A stretch of DNA of 64,000 nt from Hyperoodon ampullatus (taxonomy: Eukaryota; Chordata; Mammalia; Artiodactyla; Ziphiidae). Under the pieces are notes generated by a model. The model ran no database searches. It worked only from the letters and a program-made list of their open reading frames with translations, and was not told the DNA's origin. Below are positions 24,501-37,400 of the stretch, in pieces. The DNA lies in contig OX457059.1 in the NCBI GenBank assembly GCA_949752795.1, forward strand, positions 175,038,242 through 175,102,241. The letters are read 5' to 3'. The translations under genes were made by a program, and so were the position numbers. Each line of letters opens with the position of its first letter. The stretch's first letter is position 1.

Positions 24501-25530
24501 CTAAATTTGCCACAAGCTGTTGGCAGGATGACACAGTATCTTGCTTCTGGCAAACCCTCGGGACGTGTGTGAGTGCCTCCTGTGACGTGTGATGCTCCAC
24601 AACCTTCTCTCACTCAGGATCTCCGTGGCCTCGTCCAGTCTTAACACATCAGGTCCTCACATCTGTCCCTTTCTCCCTCTTCCTTTGGTTCATCCTTAGT
24701 CTGAATCCTCCCCGATTCTCTTTGGCGCCCCTCCCTGTGGTTTTATCTCTGCACTCATGCTCCCCTGACAACTTCAGAAAGGCTGTGTTCCCCTGACACC
24801 CTCAGCCCCAAAGCTTGGCCACTGTGGTGGGCCCTGCACCCTGTGCCCACCTCCCGCCCCATCCGAGTGCATCTGCCCAGCCCCAACTCTGCTGCCTCTG
24901 GCCCGCCTGGAGAGCCCTCCCTTCCTGCCTCGCCACCACGGCCACCTTCCAGTGCCGGCCTGATCGGCTGGTCAGTCTGTCTCAGAGAAGAACCCGCCAG
25001 CTGGCCCATAGGGTGCATGGCGGCCCGGCCTGCAGAGGCTCGCGTCTAGCACACTGACCCCCGCAGAGGCCAGCAGGTGGAGGGAGAGGGTACCTGTCCT
25101 GTGCCCTGGGCCCCGCCCCCCCCCAGCAGGGCTTAGGGCAGTCTTTGGGGGCAGAGGTCCCCCCAGCTGTGCTCCTCTTCCATGAAGAAGGCACTTGGTT
25201 TTGGGAAGTCCTCTCCATCAGGTAAATATTCAGAGTGATCCCTGGCTTTTGAGATGTTTGTCTTGCTATAGAATCCAACATACTGTTACGATTTCGGAAG
25301 TAAAAAGCTGAAAACTGACTCTTACTTTGCATTGTTGCAAAGATCTTTGCAGCGATAAAGGGTGCCTCAGACTAAATGGGGAAAAGTCGAATCAAAGAAA
25401 ATGTGAAAAAGAGTAAATCAATGGCATCTTTCAAAGCAGAGATTCCACAACCCCAGTGTGTAGTGACGACGCCAGTGTGGTGGCCTGGGCGGCGGTGGGG
25501 CTGCTGGGAAGATAAGCCTTTGTGGGGATG
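21600..25530. other. No gene recognised; one L2-like patch
   Basis: About 3.9 kb without a recognisable gene. Near 22140-22245 the sequence ('catccccagcactgggcagg', 'gcaaacacttgctaaa') loosely resembles the 3' end of an L2 element. Open frames of 100-137 codons near 22.6-23.0, 23.1-23.4, 24.0-24.4 and 25.0-25.3 kb overlap others on the opposite strand and have no recognised product. A C9-10 run lies near 25108-25117. Confidence 0.35.
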
Positions 25531-25534
25531 CACA

Positions 25535-25626
25535 CGTTCCCTATTTTGACTCAACTGTAACCCCAAATGGGGGCATTTTACTGCACATAAACTATACCTC
25601 AAAAAGTTTATTATTTTAAAAAATGT
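25535..25626 (+). mobile_element. Old L1 3' end fragment
   Basis: Short A/T-rich piece, 'gcattttactgcacataaac' then 'tatacctcaaaaagttt' and an A-rich end, resembling the extreme 3' end of old L1M/L1ME elements. Too short for subfamily assignment. Confidence 0.45.
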
Positions 25627-25904
25627 TTTTCTGTTATATTCCCTCACTAATTAGTATATGAGTCTCCTCCAAGGTGGGCTCATCCCGAGGTTTCCATGCA
25701 CATGAAGGATCATGGGAGGGGCCCAGGGAGGCACGTCCTGTCCTGTCCTCCTGTCCCTCATTCAGACAAGGTGTCCCTGGGACAGTGGACACCGGGAGGG
25801 TCCAGAGAACCAGAGAGTGGACCACCCCCCAAGATGATTCCACTTGCAGTCTGTGACCCAGTTTAACATCTCCTGGGGGCTTGCTTAGAAAGGAAACGGC
25901 TGTG

Positions 25905-26345
25905 TTCCAGAAGGTGTTCCAATCATTGTAAAAATGGTCGATAGTCCTTTCCTCCTCCCTGTGTCCACACGCATGGCTATGTGACTTCACAGCTCCTCCC
26001 ACCTGAAGGTGGATTCTGTCCCCACCCCTCCAATCCAGGTGGCCCTGTGACCCGCTTGGGCCAGCAGAATGCAGCCAAGCAGCCCCATGCTCCGCTGCCC
26101 TGTGAACAAGTCCAGAGCCAGCTGGAGGATGGGAAGAAGCCTGGCGCTGAGAGGGATTGTCCTAGCAGAACCCCCGACCAGCCCCCAGCAGACCCCCGCC
26201 TACCCCAGCCAGCCTGTAGTTCACCTGCGGAGTCCAGCCCAGAGCAGAAGAACCGCTTGGCCAAGCCAGAGTCAAACCACTGCGTTGTGGGATTGGGCAC
26301 CAAATAAACAGCTGTTGTCTTAAACCACTGAGTTGGGGATGGCTG
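25905..26345 (+). mobile_element. Old LTR-like mammalian repeat
   Basis: Resembles a dispersed mammalian LTR-like repeat. Landmarks are 'ggccctgtgacccgcttggg' followed by 'ccagcagaatgcag' near 26041-26075, and near the end 'caaataaacagctgttgtct' followed by 'taaaccactgagttgggg' with an AATAAA polyadenylation signal at about 26302. A 108-codon + strand frame lies over it (25981-26307) and ends just after the AATAAA motif, so it is not a gene. Family name uncertain. Confidence 0.5.
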
Positions 26346-26737
26346 ATCCGTGGCAGTAGCTGGACAGCCACTGGACTGGCCTCTCCCAGGGCCTGCTGGG
26401 GTTGGAGATCCACGCTCCCCCGAGATAGCACCTCTTCTACCCGGCGCTCCCAGCTCTGAGATTCAGCCCCTTTGTCCTTCCCTCTGCCTAGGGGAAAGCT
26501 TCCGGGGGGTAGCATCTCTCCACGTTCGGGGACAGGTGGAGGGTGGGCTTAGATCCGGATGTAAGCGAGGCCAGTGGGCCCCCCGACCCAGGACACCAAA
26601 TGAGAAGAGCACAAAGGGCAAGCACCCAGTCATCCAGCCTGGTCCCCTTGCCACCCACCTGCCACGGATGCTGTGACCCTGTTCCCAAACCAAACCTGAG
26701 TCCACTCTCCCGAGAGAAGCAAAGCCAGTCTATTGAC

Positions 26738-27335
26738 ACCAGGTTGTGGTGAAGGAAAGCATGGTGTTTATTGCAGGACATCCAACATGGGACCCAGCAA
26801 GGAGAAGGAGCAGCTCAGGCTCAAAAGACCCGAACTCCCCGATTTCAGGGAACAGTGTTTAAAGCCCGTGTTGAGGAGGAGGTCCAGGGTATGGATCAGG
26901 TTTCATACATCCTTCTGATTGGTTGGTGGGGAGGTAACAGGGTGATGTCTCTGGAATCTCCATCATCAACCTTCTGGTTCCAACAGGTCTGGGATCTACG
27001 AGCTGGTGGTCAGCATGCAGTTAACTTTTTTTACCTGGTGAGGTTTTAGTATCTGCAAAACTGCTCAAAGATATAGCTCAGGATAGTATCAATGGCTCTT
27101 GAGGAGAAACTAAATGTCCAGGACTTTGCTTTATGGCTAAAATATTAATAGTTTGTCTTGCTTAACTGTTTTCCTTTCTTTCTGTATTTTCACACTTCTC
27201 TGGTTAAATTTGCTCTTTGGAACTTAGGGAAAGCCTTGGAGTCTTGTTTCTACAAACAAGAGGCAGGGGACATGGGAGAGGTCTATCCCTGAGGAAGCCC
27301 CACAGGGTCCTGCTCGGTTTCATCCCCAGTCATCA
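26738..27335 (-). mobile_element. Solo LTR of an endogenous retrovirus
   Basis: Read on the - strand this has LTR architecture: a unique 5' part, AT-rich middle (about 27050-27200 on +), then GC-richer R/U5-like sequence with the polyadenylation signal AATAAA (complement of TTTATT at 26766-26771) and a 3' end near 'accacaacctggtgtca' (26738). No internal gag, pol or env sequence adjoins it, so it is a solo LTR, likely left by recombination between two LTRs. A gammaretrovirus-like (ERV1) origin is my guess from the general layout. Confidence 0.6.
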
Positions 27336-27339
27336 GCCA

Positions 27340-28985
27340 TTAGACTGAGTTTGCTCCTTTTTTTTTACTTAAAAAAAAGGATAGCCAGAACTAGAAGTTG
27401 TCCACTGCTCCTAACCCATGTAACACGGGGTCAAGACTCACATGTGTGAAATGTACAAGTGTAAAAATATCCATCTCTAGCATCAACATTGGAGCCTAGA
27501 ATACATCTCAACATCATCTTAAATGAATAAAATAATCACCAGAGTAAATTATGTATAACTTAGAAATATTGCCTTAAAGAAATGCCTATTCTGCTATTTA
27601 ACTGTTTAATTTTAGTTCTGCTCTTCCAGATGTAACTTTTTTGGCTCACAGTCTTATAGAATGTGTCTAGTTTCCAGAGCAACAGATTTCATCTCAAGAT
27701 TCATGCACTTCATTTTGTCAAAATCTTTTTGAAGTTCTCTGCCCACTTTTGCTTATTCCTCCACTTCAGTTTCAGGTCAGCAGCAAACACACCAGCTGTG
27801 AAATTAGCCTGCAGGCCTACACAATAGCACATCCAAATGGGGGGTAGGGGACGGGAGCCACTCGCCTTCTTGGTGCTGTGTCCTTTCCCAAAGCGTAGAC
27901 TGGAGATGGATATTTTCATAATTACCTTAGCACAGCGGTGAGTTTGTTTGGAAAATTTCACAAAGCCTACTCATCTGTTTTGCTGTCGTGGAAAACTATG
28001 GAAGGACAAGCCATGGGAAATGAAGAAAAGGTAGGCACAAGGTAACTCAAAAAGTCCCCACTTTAAGTTAAAACTTTACAGGGTCCGGAATTCAGAGATG
28101 AAAATACAGATCAAATACATTTTAGAAATCACAGTAAATGCACTTCTATTTTGTCCTCTGATTCAATCCATCACCACCATATCTCAAACTACTAAAATAT
28201 GAATATAAGACTTCATGATACACTTCCCTAAGATCGGGGGGCCAGCAGCAAGGTTTTGGGGAGGGAGAAGACTCTGTAGGTGACTAATGCTGTGAAAATA
28301 ATCATCAGATTCCATGCTTACAAAGAAAAGTTGAGGTCAGGACTCGTGTATTAAGACAGACTGAGATTCAAGGATACTGACTTTATTTTCATCATCCCTG
28401 TCTGGTTTTAAGAAAGGTGTGCTTCTCTACTGAGCCTTCCTGCCATGGTTGGAAAAGCAGAGGCAGGTCCAGCATGACCTGCCATTCTCTCTGGAGGAAT
28501 CTAAGTTCCACTGGGGGAAACTAGCCATATTTCCCTTAATCACTTCTAGTGTCATTCTCTGCCCCGTATTTAGCATTGGATGCTTATCTACTCCATTCAT
28601 GGAGGTGATGTGCATTTGCATTTCCCTGAACTTCTTACCAGAACAAACCTCCAGGTCTGTCTCCCTGAATTTCATCACAAAAACCACAAAATAAATACAG
28701 CGAACTTTCAAATCCACATCCAATTTTTTTTTCTGGATTTAACTCATTGTTACTTGAACTGTCCTTTATTCTTCTTTGCGGATGTGCTCATTTATGCCTC
28801 ATTTACACTTGGTTCCCTTCAAGCCCCTCAACCTCATACATGCTCCTGTACAATTTAGTCTGAGATATTGTACAAGGGACCATGCATGGACGGAACCCAA
28901 GAGCCACCCAATATCCAGACAACTGCGCTGTTTTCCCAAAACTGCACTTTTCATCGAAGGATCTTCATGGCTTTTGCCGCAAACA
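27340..28985. other. No gene recognised
   Basis: AT-leaning sequence with 83- and 98-codon open frames on the - strand (27710-27961 and 28427-28723). The first is Lys-rich, the second mixed; neither belongs to a family I recognise. I see no repeat I can name. Confidence 0.35.
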
Positions 28986-28989
28986 TTCT

Positions 28990-29165
28990 CACCATTATCT
29001 CTGACCCTCACTGACAATCGTCACCCACAATTATTGCCCTTGACAGTGGCCTCTGACCTTCACTTACAGCCATGGTCCATGACCATCACCAATAACCGTT
29101 TGCTTATGACCATGGCCCACGACCTTCACTGTGACCTCTCACGACAATGGCCCACGACCGTTAAC
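28990..29165. repeat. Degenerate tandem repeat (minisatellite relic)
   Basis: Imperfect repetition of a 'gaccatcacc...catggcccac' type unit: CTGACCTTCACT near 29055, ATGACCATCACC near 29080, ACGACCTTCACT near 29120 and CATGGCCCACGACC / AATGGCCCACGACC. Spacing is about 20-40 bp and copies are decayed. Confidence 0.5.
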
Positions 29166-29169
29166 TAGG

Positions 29170-31950
29170 ACTGCAGACTTGTCCACGGATTGTAGCTTCC
29201 TCCACCTGAAGTTTACAGAGCGCAGCCTATGACAACGGGATGGACTTGGATCCAGGATAACTTCATTCCTGGAGAGAAAGGTGACACACATGCTTCACCT
29301 GGAAGAGGTGGGCAGACCCCAAATGTGGTGTGGGGAGTGACTGGCCGTCCACACAACCACCTCCTCTCCCTTGTGCCCTGGCAGCTCTTGGACTCCCACA
29401 TAGAGGCTGGAACTGAGGCTATAGCAGCCACGACAAGGTGGCCCTGTACAGATCGCATCCACCCCCATCCAGAGCATCAGGCCAGTGGGGGCAGGAGATG
29501 AGCGCCGTGACCTGTGCGGTGCAGAGATTTGGAGGATTTGCTTCAGTTCACCAGAAAACTCCAAATCTGTTTGATGTGTCCTGTAAAGAGACAGGTTAAT
29601 TCACAATATAGGAGTTTTCAAAGAAAAGGTATTTACTAATCTGTGAGCTATACCTGGTTGAGAACCAGGAGGAAATATGGACCATGTACCCAATACCTAC
29701 TTTGTTCATTATAATAATTGACAATGCTCAACATGAATATTTTTATGTATTTTGTCCTTGTTAAAAATAGGTACTCATGTATCCACTCAATACTATGGTA
29801 GTTTTAACAATTTGAAAACGTTAATCGTTGATTTTAGATTTCAAGAATCCTCCCATTTAGGCTACAGACTGTATTTACTGGCGCTGTAATGGCCTGGTCC
29901 ACATTTTCTTAAATCTCATTTTGCCTGCTGTGTCTAATTTTTAACTGTTAAATACAGTATGTTTCCTACTTTTCCCACATGGAGCAGGTGGATGGGTCGA
30001 AGCAGCAGACTCCTGTGGATTTTTTTCACCTTCACTTAATCTGCTGATTTGTGTTGATTATTTCCCTTTGGAGTTTGATTTTTTTCCTGAAGAAGAAATT
30101 TAACTTCTTGGTCAGAGGATTGTTGAGTCTCTGTGTTAAATGCAAGCCCACCTCTTCTTCCTATTTTTCTCAAAAGTAGACTGATGAGGTGCAAATGGTG
30201 AAATAGATTCTAAAACCATAAGTGATGTTTAGCATATTAATAAATACTTCAGAGTATGTGTAAAAATATATGCATGTATGTATATGTGTCTGCGTGTCTA
30301 CACACATAGGCATATACTGTGTATATATGTATGTGTGTGATGGATAAATTTAGTTTTGTGCCTAAATGGGTCCTTGACGTAAAAACTATCTAAGTAGGAC
30401 AAAATAGGTCAAAATGGCTTGGATGTTGGAGGTTTCAGAAAGAAACCCTCTTTCTTGTGAATTTTTCTCTAACGTAATGCAACACACAGACACACAAATA
30501 TTAAAGTTACAAGCTTTAATATTTAACCAGTGGCCAGTCTGCTGGGGTGCGTTGCTCATTTCCAGGGGGGCCAGTACAAGCAGCGACCCGTTTTAATCAA
30601 CATCGCACCTTAGAAAGGGGAGGACTGTTAAGTCGTGACTGGGCTGGCGCCGCGGGGCACAATATGTTCTGCGGTCAGAGCCACGTCCTCAAGGAGCCAG
30701 GGAACGAGAACAGCCTTTGTTATTAATCCAGAAATTGCATTTTAGAACTGATGTTGTCAACTACCCAAGTCCCTATTCCTCCCCCTGTGGCACTTCTTTC
30801 CCCTGAAAATCAAACAAACTCCCCTCTGCTCCTCCGAGGGAGCCGTCCTCAGATGGGGACGCCGTGATCCGCACGTCCTTCTGGCCCAGGTCTGGCGGAC
30901 ACCGGCCCTGCAGTATCTCTCCGGCAGATGGCGGCCGGGAAAGATGTCCTCTCCAAAAGGCAGACTGTCAGGCCAAAGGTGACCCAGAAAGTGCGGGGTG
31001 CTCTCGGATGGCTGCTCCAGAGGGGCAGCTGCCAACAAGTCCTTCCCTCCCCCAAGGCCGAAGGACCACCCTACATGACAGGACACGCCACCCTCATGCG
31101 TTACTTTTATTTGCTAAAGGAATATAACTCCTGCCCAGCGATGGGTGTCTTTTGGCCACCCTACCCTCCGATCCCAACAGGTGTTTCCCAGGGGTCCTGT
31201 GCATTTATACAAAGAAAGCAGGTGGCCTCGAGGAGCCGTCCGTTTCTGAGCATCTCCACCCCCGTCCCCTCCCCACAGATGGTTGTGTAGTGGGGTTATT
31301 GTGGGGAAGCCTGAAAAGCAGGATCTTGTCCTGAGGGAACTCAGGGGCACTCACCGGGGATCCAGGGACAAGGCTTCTGGTCCCAGCTCCCAGCTAAGTC
31401 ATCTTGAACCATCTGGACAGTTTCCCCGCCTGTCCCTGGGGATGAGCACTCACCTGTTCCCTCCCCACGACTGTAGTGAGGCTCATACGTGTGTGCGTGC
31501 ACACGGGTGCGTCGATACAGCACACTCTACAAACGTAGAGCACCGTCTGTTCACTGACGTGCTCTTTCTTCCCATCCAACGCTTCTGGACGCTGCTCACT
31601 GGGCGTGTTAAGGATGGTGGGTGTGGGTTCAACCAGGAAAGCTGGACAGTGGTTTCAAGTCAAAGCTTCAGAAAACCCAAATGCCAGACTAATGGAACTG
31701 GCAGAGAATGGACCGTCCTGCCTGCCCGGGGATTGCGATGGGCCTCCCGCGTCGATGGAGATCACGCTTTCCACCACCCACCCCAGCTGTGTCCCAGCAT
31801 CCAGTACCTGCTGGACAGGGTGGATGAACAGCCTCGAGACCACCAAGGACAGCCACATCTGTGGGAAGATTTGTAAGAAACGAGAAGGAAAGTGTGCAGA
31901 CTTCCTACAGCCACTTTCCTAGCCGTTCCGGGAAAGAGTGGGACTATAGA
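29170..31950. other. No gene recognised
   Basis: AT-rich to about 30.5 kb, then more GC-rich. The longest frame is 197 codons on + (31283-31876), overlapped by other frames on both strands and without a recognisable domain. A TG/TA-rich patch lies at about 30255-30345. Confidence 0.35.
30255..30345. repeat. Imperfect TATG/TG-rich simple repeat
   Basis: Interrupted runs of ATGTATG, TGTGTC and TATATGTATGTGTGTG within about 90 bp. Confidence 0.7.
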
Positions 31951-31954
31951 GGCC

Positions 31955-32200
31955 CTCAGCCTGACTCAGGGGTTTGTAATTGCATGAATGCATTTCAATT
32001 AATACTGCCTTAAACACTTCCCATTTATTTACAGTGGAGTCATTAACCCATGTGGTGACGCTGAGCAGTCTCCAGTATCAAAGATAATACAGACAATTAA
32101 TATAATGCGATACCTCTGAGCGTTCCTTCGGGCGCTTACTTACGGTGGCTCTACAGCAATAAACCAGTTTACCCTCATTATTTAAATGATGAGAACCAAT
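31955..32200. promoter_or_regulatory. Candidate conserved noncoding segment
   Basis: Repeat-free AT-rich stretch with homeodomain- and POU-like words: TTGCATGAATGCATTTC near 31980, CAATTAATAC near 31996, ACAATTAATATAATG near 32093 and TTATTTAAATGATG near 32178. The clustering is suggestive only; conservation across mammals would be the test. Confidence 0.2.
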
Positions 32201-32955
32201 GTTCAAAACACATAAAACATTTCTTTAATGTTAGGAAATTATTTGCTTGTCCCAGACCTTGGCAGAAAGGCTGGGCAGAAAGGATGCTGTTTACATTTCC
32301 TCCAGCTGGAGACGCAAAAATTTACTCAGGTTCCAGACTTCATGCTGGAAAATGGGTTTTTAAAAAGTTGTGCAGTCATTAATTAACCTCTGATTTCTCC
32401 CTCCCACCCCGTCTGGTTCCTGGCTACATATCCCGCGTAGATGTAAAGTTATTTGCTTTTGCAATAGCCTGGCCACTCTGACTCCCCAGAAGTTTCCGCT
32501 GGATTTCTAGGCATTCTCTGGGGTGATCTCACAGCCATGGAGTCCCCTCCACTGGCTTCCCAGGGCCTGAGACTCTGTGCTCTGGAATAAGGAGGAAGCA
32601 ACTCAAGGACCTGCCGGACACTGGACCTCATTCCCCTGAGGGACTCAGGTCATGGCATTTTGGATGAGGATGCGGCACTGACCAGACAGGATGATGTTGT
32701 TCCACTGCAAAGAGCACCTGAGTCAGGCCTACAGGCTGGGGACGCCAGTGTCCAGGTCCTCGGGAAGATCACACCATGTTTGAATCAATGCACCACATCT
32801 GAGTCTGTGCAGCAATATGACTGTCAAAAGGCACAGACACCAGAAATCAAGCTACCAAAGGTAAACATAAATTTAAATGGATGAATATGGTCAAACATAA
32901 GGGTTTTCTAGATTGAATTCTGCTACTAAAAGAATTGCCTAGATTTAGTTTAAAA
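32201..32955. other. No gene recognised
   Basis: Ordinary sequence running into an AT-rich zone. A 74-codon + strand frame (32660-32884) has no recognised product. Confidence 0.35.
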
Positions 32956-32959
32956 ATAA

Positions 32960-33725
32960 AATTTACTTATGTGTGTTTTACAAGAAATTAAATGACAAAA
33001 TAAAAATGTAAAATAAAGATATGGGGAAAATATATGAGGCAAATGCAAATAAGAAAAGTAGACAAGCCACTGTTAATATCAGATAAAGTGAAAATTAGAT
33101 TAAAAACTTAAAATGGGAAAAGATGGATATTTTATAACAATAAAAGGTATAATTCTTGAAGAATATAGCCATGAGTTTTTATTCCCTTAAGAACAGAGCT
33201 TCAAAATATACAACAGAAAAATCATTACAAATGCAGGGAGAAACTGACAGATCCACAAAATTAGGGGAATCATTATCACAACTTCTAAAATTGATAGATA
33301 ATAAAGTATGCAAAAAGGGAGGATTTGAATACACAACAGATCAGCTCAACCTAATATATATAAAAAATAAATTTCCTAAAAGAGCAAAGAAATTATTTGC
33401 AAACACCCATGGAGTATTTACAAAACAGAACATTTATTAGGTCACAAAGGTAACCTCAGTGAATTTCCAGTCTATGATATGGTACCAACTTGATCAAATA
33501 TAATAAACCCACATTCACTCTCGTGAACATACAGACACACACTTACATCAGAAGCCCGGAGCAAACATTGTAAGGAGAGATGAAATATCAGATGCCTTGT
33601 CTTTAAGTCAGGTACATACCATCATTACTCCCGAGACTATGGTCCCAGCCAATGCAATAAGGCAAGAATAAAATGATTCAGAAGTGGTATCTACTATAGA
33701 AAAGACATCAATGTTAGTCAGTTTA
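32960..33725 (+). mobile_element. Old L1 ORF2 fragment
   Basis: Heavily decayed LINE-1 ORF2 in + orientation. The part near 33150-33470 follows the endonuclease region (for instance 'aaaacagaacatttattagg' then 'tcacaaaggtaacctcag'). Near 33560-33700 the 'gtcccagccaatgcaataag' landmark belongs to the reverse transcriptase region, so an internal stretch is missing. A 94-codon frame (33156-33440) is a relic of this. Confidence 0.6.
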
Positions 33726-34495
33726 TGCAAAAGGTATGTTAATAACTTGGAAGAAACCATGCTGGTGAGTCAAAACCTGTGAATGGAGAGTATCAAATAA
33801 GGAGAAAAGAGAGGCAGACTGTAGAATGGTTTGCAGTTCTTTATCCCAGGAGTGAGGATTCCAAGAATATAATGGGATTCTTGTAGAGTTAAAATTCTCA
33901 GTCAAATCTGTCCTGCATAAACTTCACTTTATCTTTTGGGGCAAATAAAAGACCTCCTCTTTATGGTACTAGCATTATATGGGTTAAAAACACACTAATT
34001 AAAAGAAAGAATAAAGGGAAGGGCACGTAGTCTACTCAACTCTACCTTGAGCAGCCTGGGGAGGAGTTGTGAAGGAGTTTTCTTGCAACAGACAAATAGG
34101 ATCTTATTAAGGGCAGATATGATTTATACACACAGACTTGAGCCTCTGTGCCTAGGGAAGCTCCCTGTATACTCAACCCCTGCCCCGAAGAGTGGCCCTG
34201 CCGAAAAATGAGGAATAAACAGGGAGCCAACAGGAGGAAAAATACTGAAAAAACAGAATGGAAGCTCATTATATGAAGAGAGATTTGATTGTTCACTAGG
34301 AAATCTACAACGCTCAACTGAAAACAGTGAGAGACGTCATCAGGGGAGGGGCGTGTAGGCATCTCTGAGACAGACACTGGGAGCTCCAGGACCCCCTGTG
34401 TCCACTGGCTGGATCCCACCTCAAGCATAAGTGCTAGGATCTCTCCATTCTTCTGCCTCAGGGCTTTCTGAAACCAAGATAGGTCACTCAACTCC
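33726..34495. other. No gene or named repeat recognised
   Basis: Mixed composition with a 149-codon - strand frame (34042-34491), no recognised product. It could be another decayed retroelement but I see no landmark. Confidence 0.35.
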
Positions 34496-34496
34496 C

Positions 34497-37400
34497 AGCC
34501 TTTTGTCCGATTTGTATTGGATTGTTTGCTTTCCTACTATTGACTTTTTGGAGTTCTTTATATATTCTGAATACAAGTCCATATCAGATATGTGATTTCC
34601 AAGTATTTTCTTCTAGTTTGTGGCCTCTCTCTCCATTCTCTTTTTTCTAAGAGGAGTTACTGATTTTGATGAAGTAAACGGTATCAAGTTTTCCTTTTAT
34701 AGATCATGATTTTGATGTTACATCTGAGAAATATTTGTCTAACCCAAAGTCCCAAAGATTTCCTCTGATGTTTTCTTCTAGAAGCTTTGTAGTTTTCAGT
34801 TTTAATTTATATCTCTAATCCATTTTGAGTAAATTTTGTACATGGTGCAAGGAATAGGTCAAAGTTCATTTTTTGTATATGGATCACTAGTTGTTCCAGA
34901 AAGGGTAGAAAGGCTATCTTTTCTCAATTGAATTGCCTTTGTATGTTTATCAGAACTCAACCAACATATACATGGGTCTGTTTCTGGATTCTCTATTCTG
35001 TTCTATTGCTCTGCTTGTCTAAATAGAGTAAATCCCAAAAATAATGTACTCCTGAGATCAGAGAGTGAAAAATTTCCAAACTCAAAGTTCCTTGACTACC
35101 CTTATTTTACACCTACACATGAAGTTTAGCATTAGATTGTCAATCTCTACCAAAAAAGAGGGGGCCCTGCTAAGATTTTGATTGGTGTTTCACTGAATCC
35201 ATATATAAATCGGGAGAACTGACACCTCAACGACAATGAATTTCCCAATATATTTCTATATAAATCTCTCCATTTAATTAGGTCTATTTTAATTACTCAT
35301 CAAAAATTTGCAATTTTCAGTGTATAGGTCTTGCACTTCCTGTCAGATTTTTCCCATGTACTTCATATTTTTATGATATTGTGAATGGTATTTTTTCCAT
35401 TTTTATTTTCAATTGTGGTCAGTATATAAAGACAATTGATTTTTGTATATTGATCTTATATTCTGTGACTTTGTTTAAACTCACATATTACTTCTAGTAG
35501 CTGTTTTGTAGATTCCGTGGGGTTTTCTACATAGTTAAGTTATGTTGTCTGAAAATTAAGAGAGTTTACTTCCTTTCTAATCTGGGTGTGTTTTATCAGT
35601 TTTCTTGTACGATTGTTGCCCTGGCTGGAACCTCCAGCACAATGTTGGATAGAAGTGCTAAGAATGGGTGTCTTCATCTCATCTTGCTCTCATGGGAGAA
35701 GTATTCAGAATTTCATCAGTAAGTGTGATATTGGCTGTAGGTGTTTCTTCACTAAATGTTTGGTTGTATTCAGCAGAGAAGCCATATGGTCCTGGAGTCT
35801 TCTTTGTGGGAAGATTTTTAACTGTATATTCAATGTATTGGGGATGTATATATATATATATATCCATCCATATATATATAGATATATTCGGTTTATCTAT
35901 TTCTCCTCTGTGAATTTTGGTAGTTTCTGTCTTCCAAGGTATATGCCCATTTTATCTAAGTTTTTTAATTTATTGGCATAAAATTTATTCAAACTACTCC
36001 CTTATTGTAATTTCAATAACTGTACAACCATAGTGATGCCATTTCTCTCATTTCTGACATTGGTAATTGGTGTTTTCTCTCTATTTTTTCCCCTAGTTTG
36101 ACTTGAGGTTTATTAATTTTATTGACTTTCTCAAAGAACCAGATTTTGGTTTCATGGCTTTTGTCCAATATTTTCTTCTTTTTCTAATTGGTTGATTTCT
36201 GTCTGATGCTTAGTATTTCCTTTCTTCTCTTACTTTGAGTTTCATTTTCTCTTATTTTTCCAATTCACTAAGGTGGAATCTGACATAAGTGACTTGAGAC
36301 TTTTCTTCTTTTGTAATATAGAAATTTAGTGCTATAAAATTTCCTGCAAGCACTGCTTTAGATGCACCTTGAAAATTGTGATATTTCATGGTTTTATTTG
36401 CATTAATTTCTAATACTTTCTAATTTCTCTCTTGATTTCTTATTTGACTCATGGGTTAGCTAAGAGTGTGTTATTTAATTTCCAAATATTTGGAGATATT
36501 CCAGACATCTTTTTGTCATTGATTTCTAGGTTAATTTCACTGTGATCAGAATATATACTTGCTATTACTTAAGTCCATTTAAATTGGGACTTCTTTATGG
36601 TGCATTAATAGGCTCTATCTTGGTGCATGTTCCATGTGCACTTGAAAAGAACTTTTATTCTGTGGTTGTTGAGTGAATTGGTCTTCAGATGCGAATCAAG
36701 TCAAGGTGGTTAGCAATGTTGCTCACATCTTCTACATGCTTCCTGATATTCTGCCTTTTTATTCTATTGATTACTGAGAGAAGAGTGCTGAAATCACTGA
36801 CTGTAATTTTGGATTTAGGATTTATCTTTTTAGTTCCTTCAGTTTGGCCTACATGTTTTTGAATCTCTGATAAATATTTAGGATTATTATGTCCTCTTGA
36901 TTAATTGACACCTTTATCATTATGAAATGGCCCTTTTCATCCCTAGTAATAGCCTTTGCTCTGAAATAGACTTTGTCTCATATTAATATGGACACTCCTG
37001 CTATCTGTTGATTAATGTTAATATCATATATATTTTTTCCATTCTTTTACTTTTAATCGGCATGTGTCTTTGTATTTAAAGTGGATTTATTTTAGTTAGC
37101 AAATGGTTGGGTACTGATTTTTATCCAGTCTAACAATCTTTACCTTTCAATCAGAGCATTGACCATTTACATTTAATGTGATTGTTGCTATGGCTGGTTT
37201 TAAATTTACCATCTTGCCATTTGCTTTCAATTTGTCCCATTTATTCCCCATTTAGTTTGCTCTACTTCTGTGTTTTCTTTTGAATTCAGAGCATTTTATG
37301 ATTCTATTTTATCTCCTTTATTATCTCACTGGTTATTTTCATTGTGTTATATGAGTGGTTGTTTTAGACTGTGTGGCACACATATTTTACCTTTCACAGT

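Noticed and set aside
28997..29165. CRISPR-like array of short repeats
   Set aside because: Copies are imperfect, spacing is irregular, and the genome is mammalian; it is a decayed tandem repeat.
31283..31876. 197-codon + strand frame
   Set aside because: Overlaps three other frames on both strands and has no recognisable motif.
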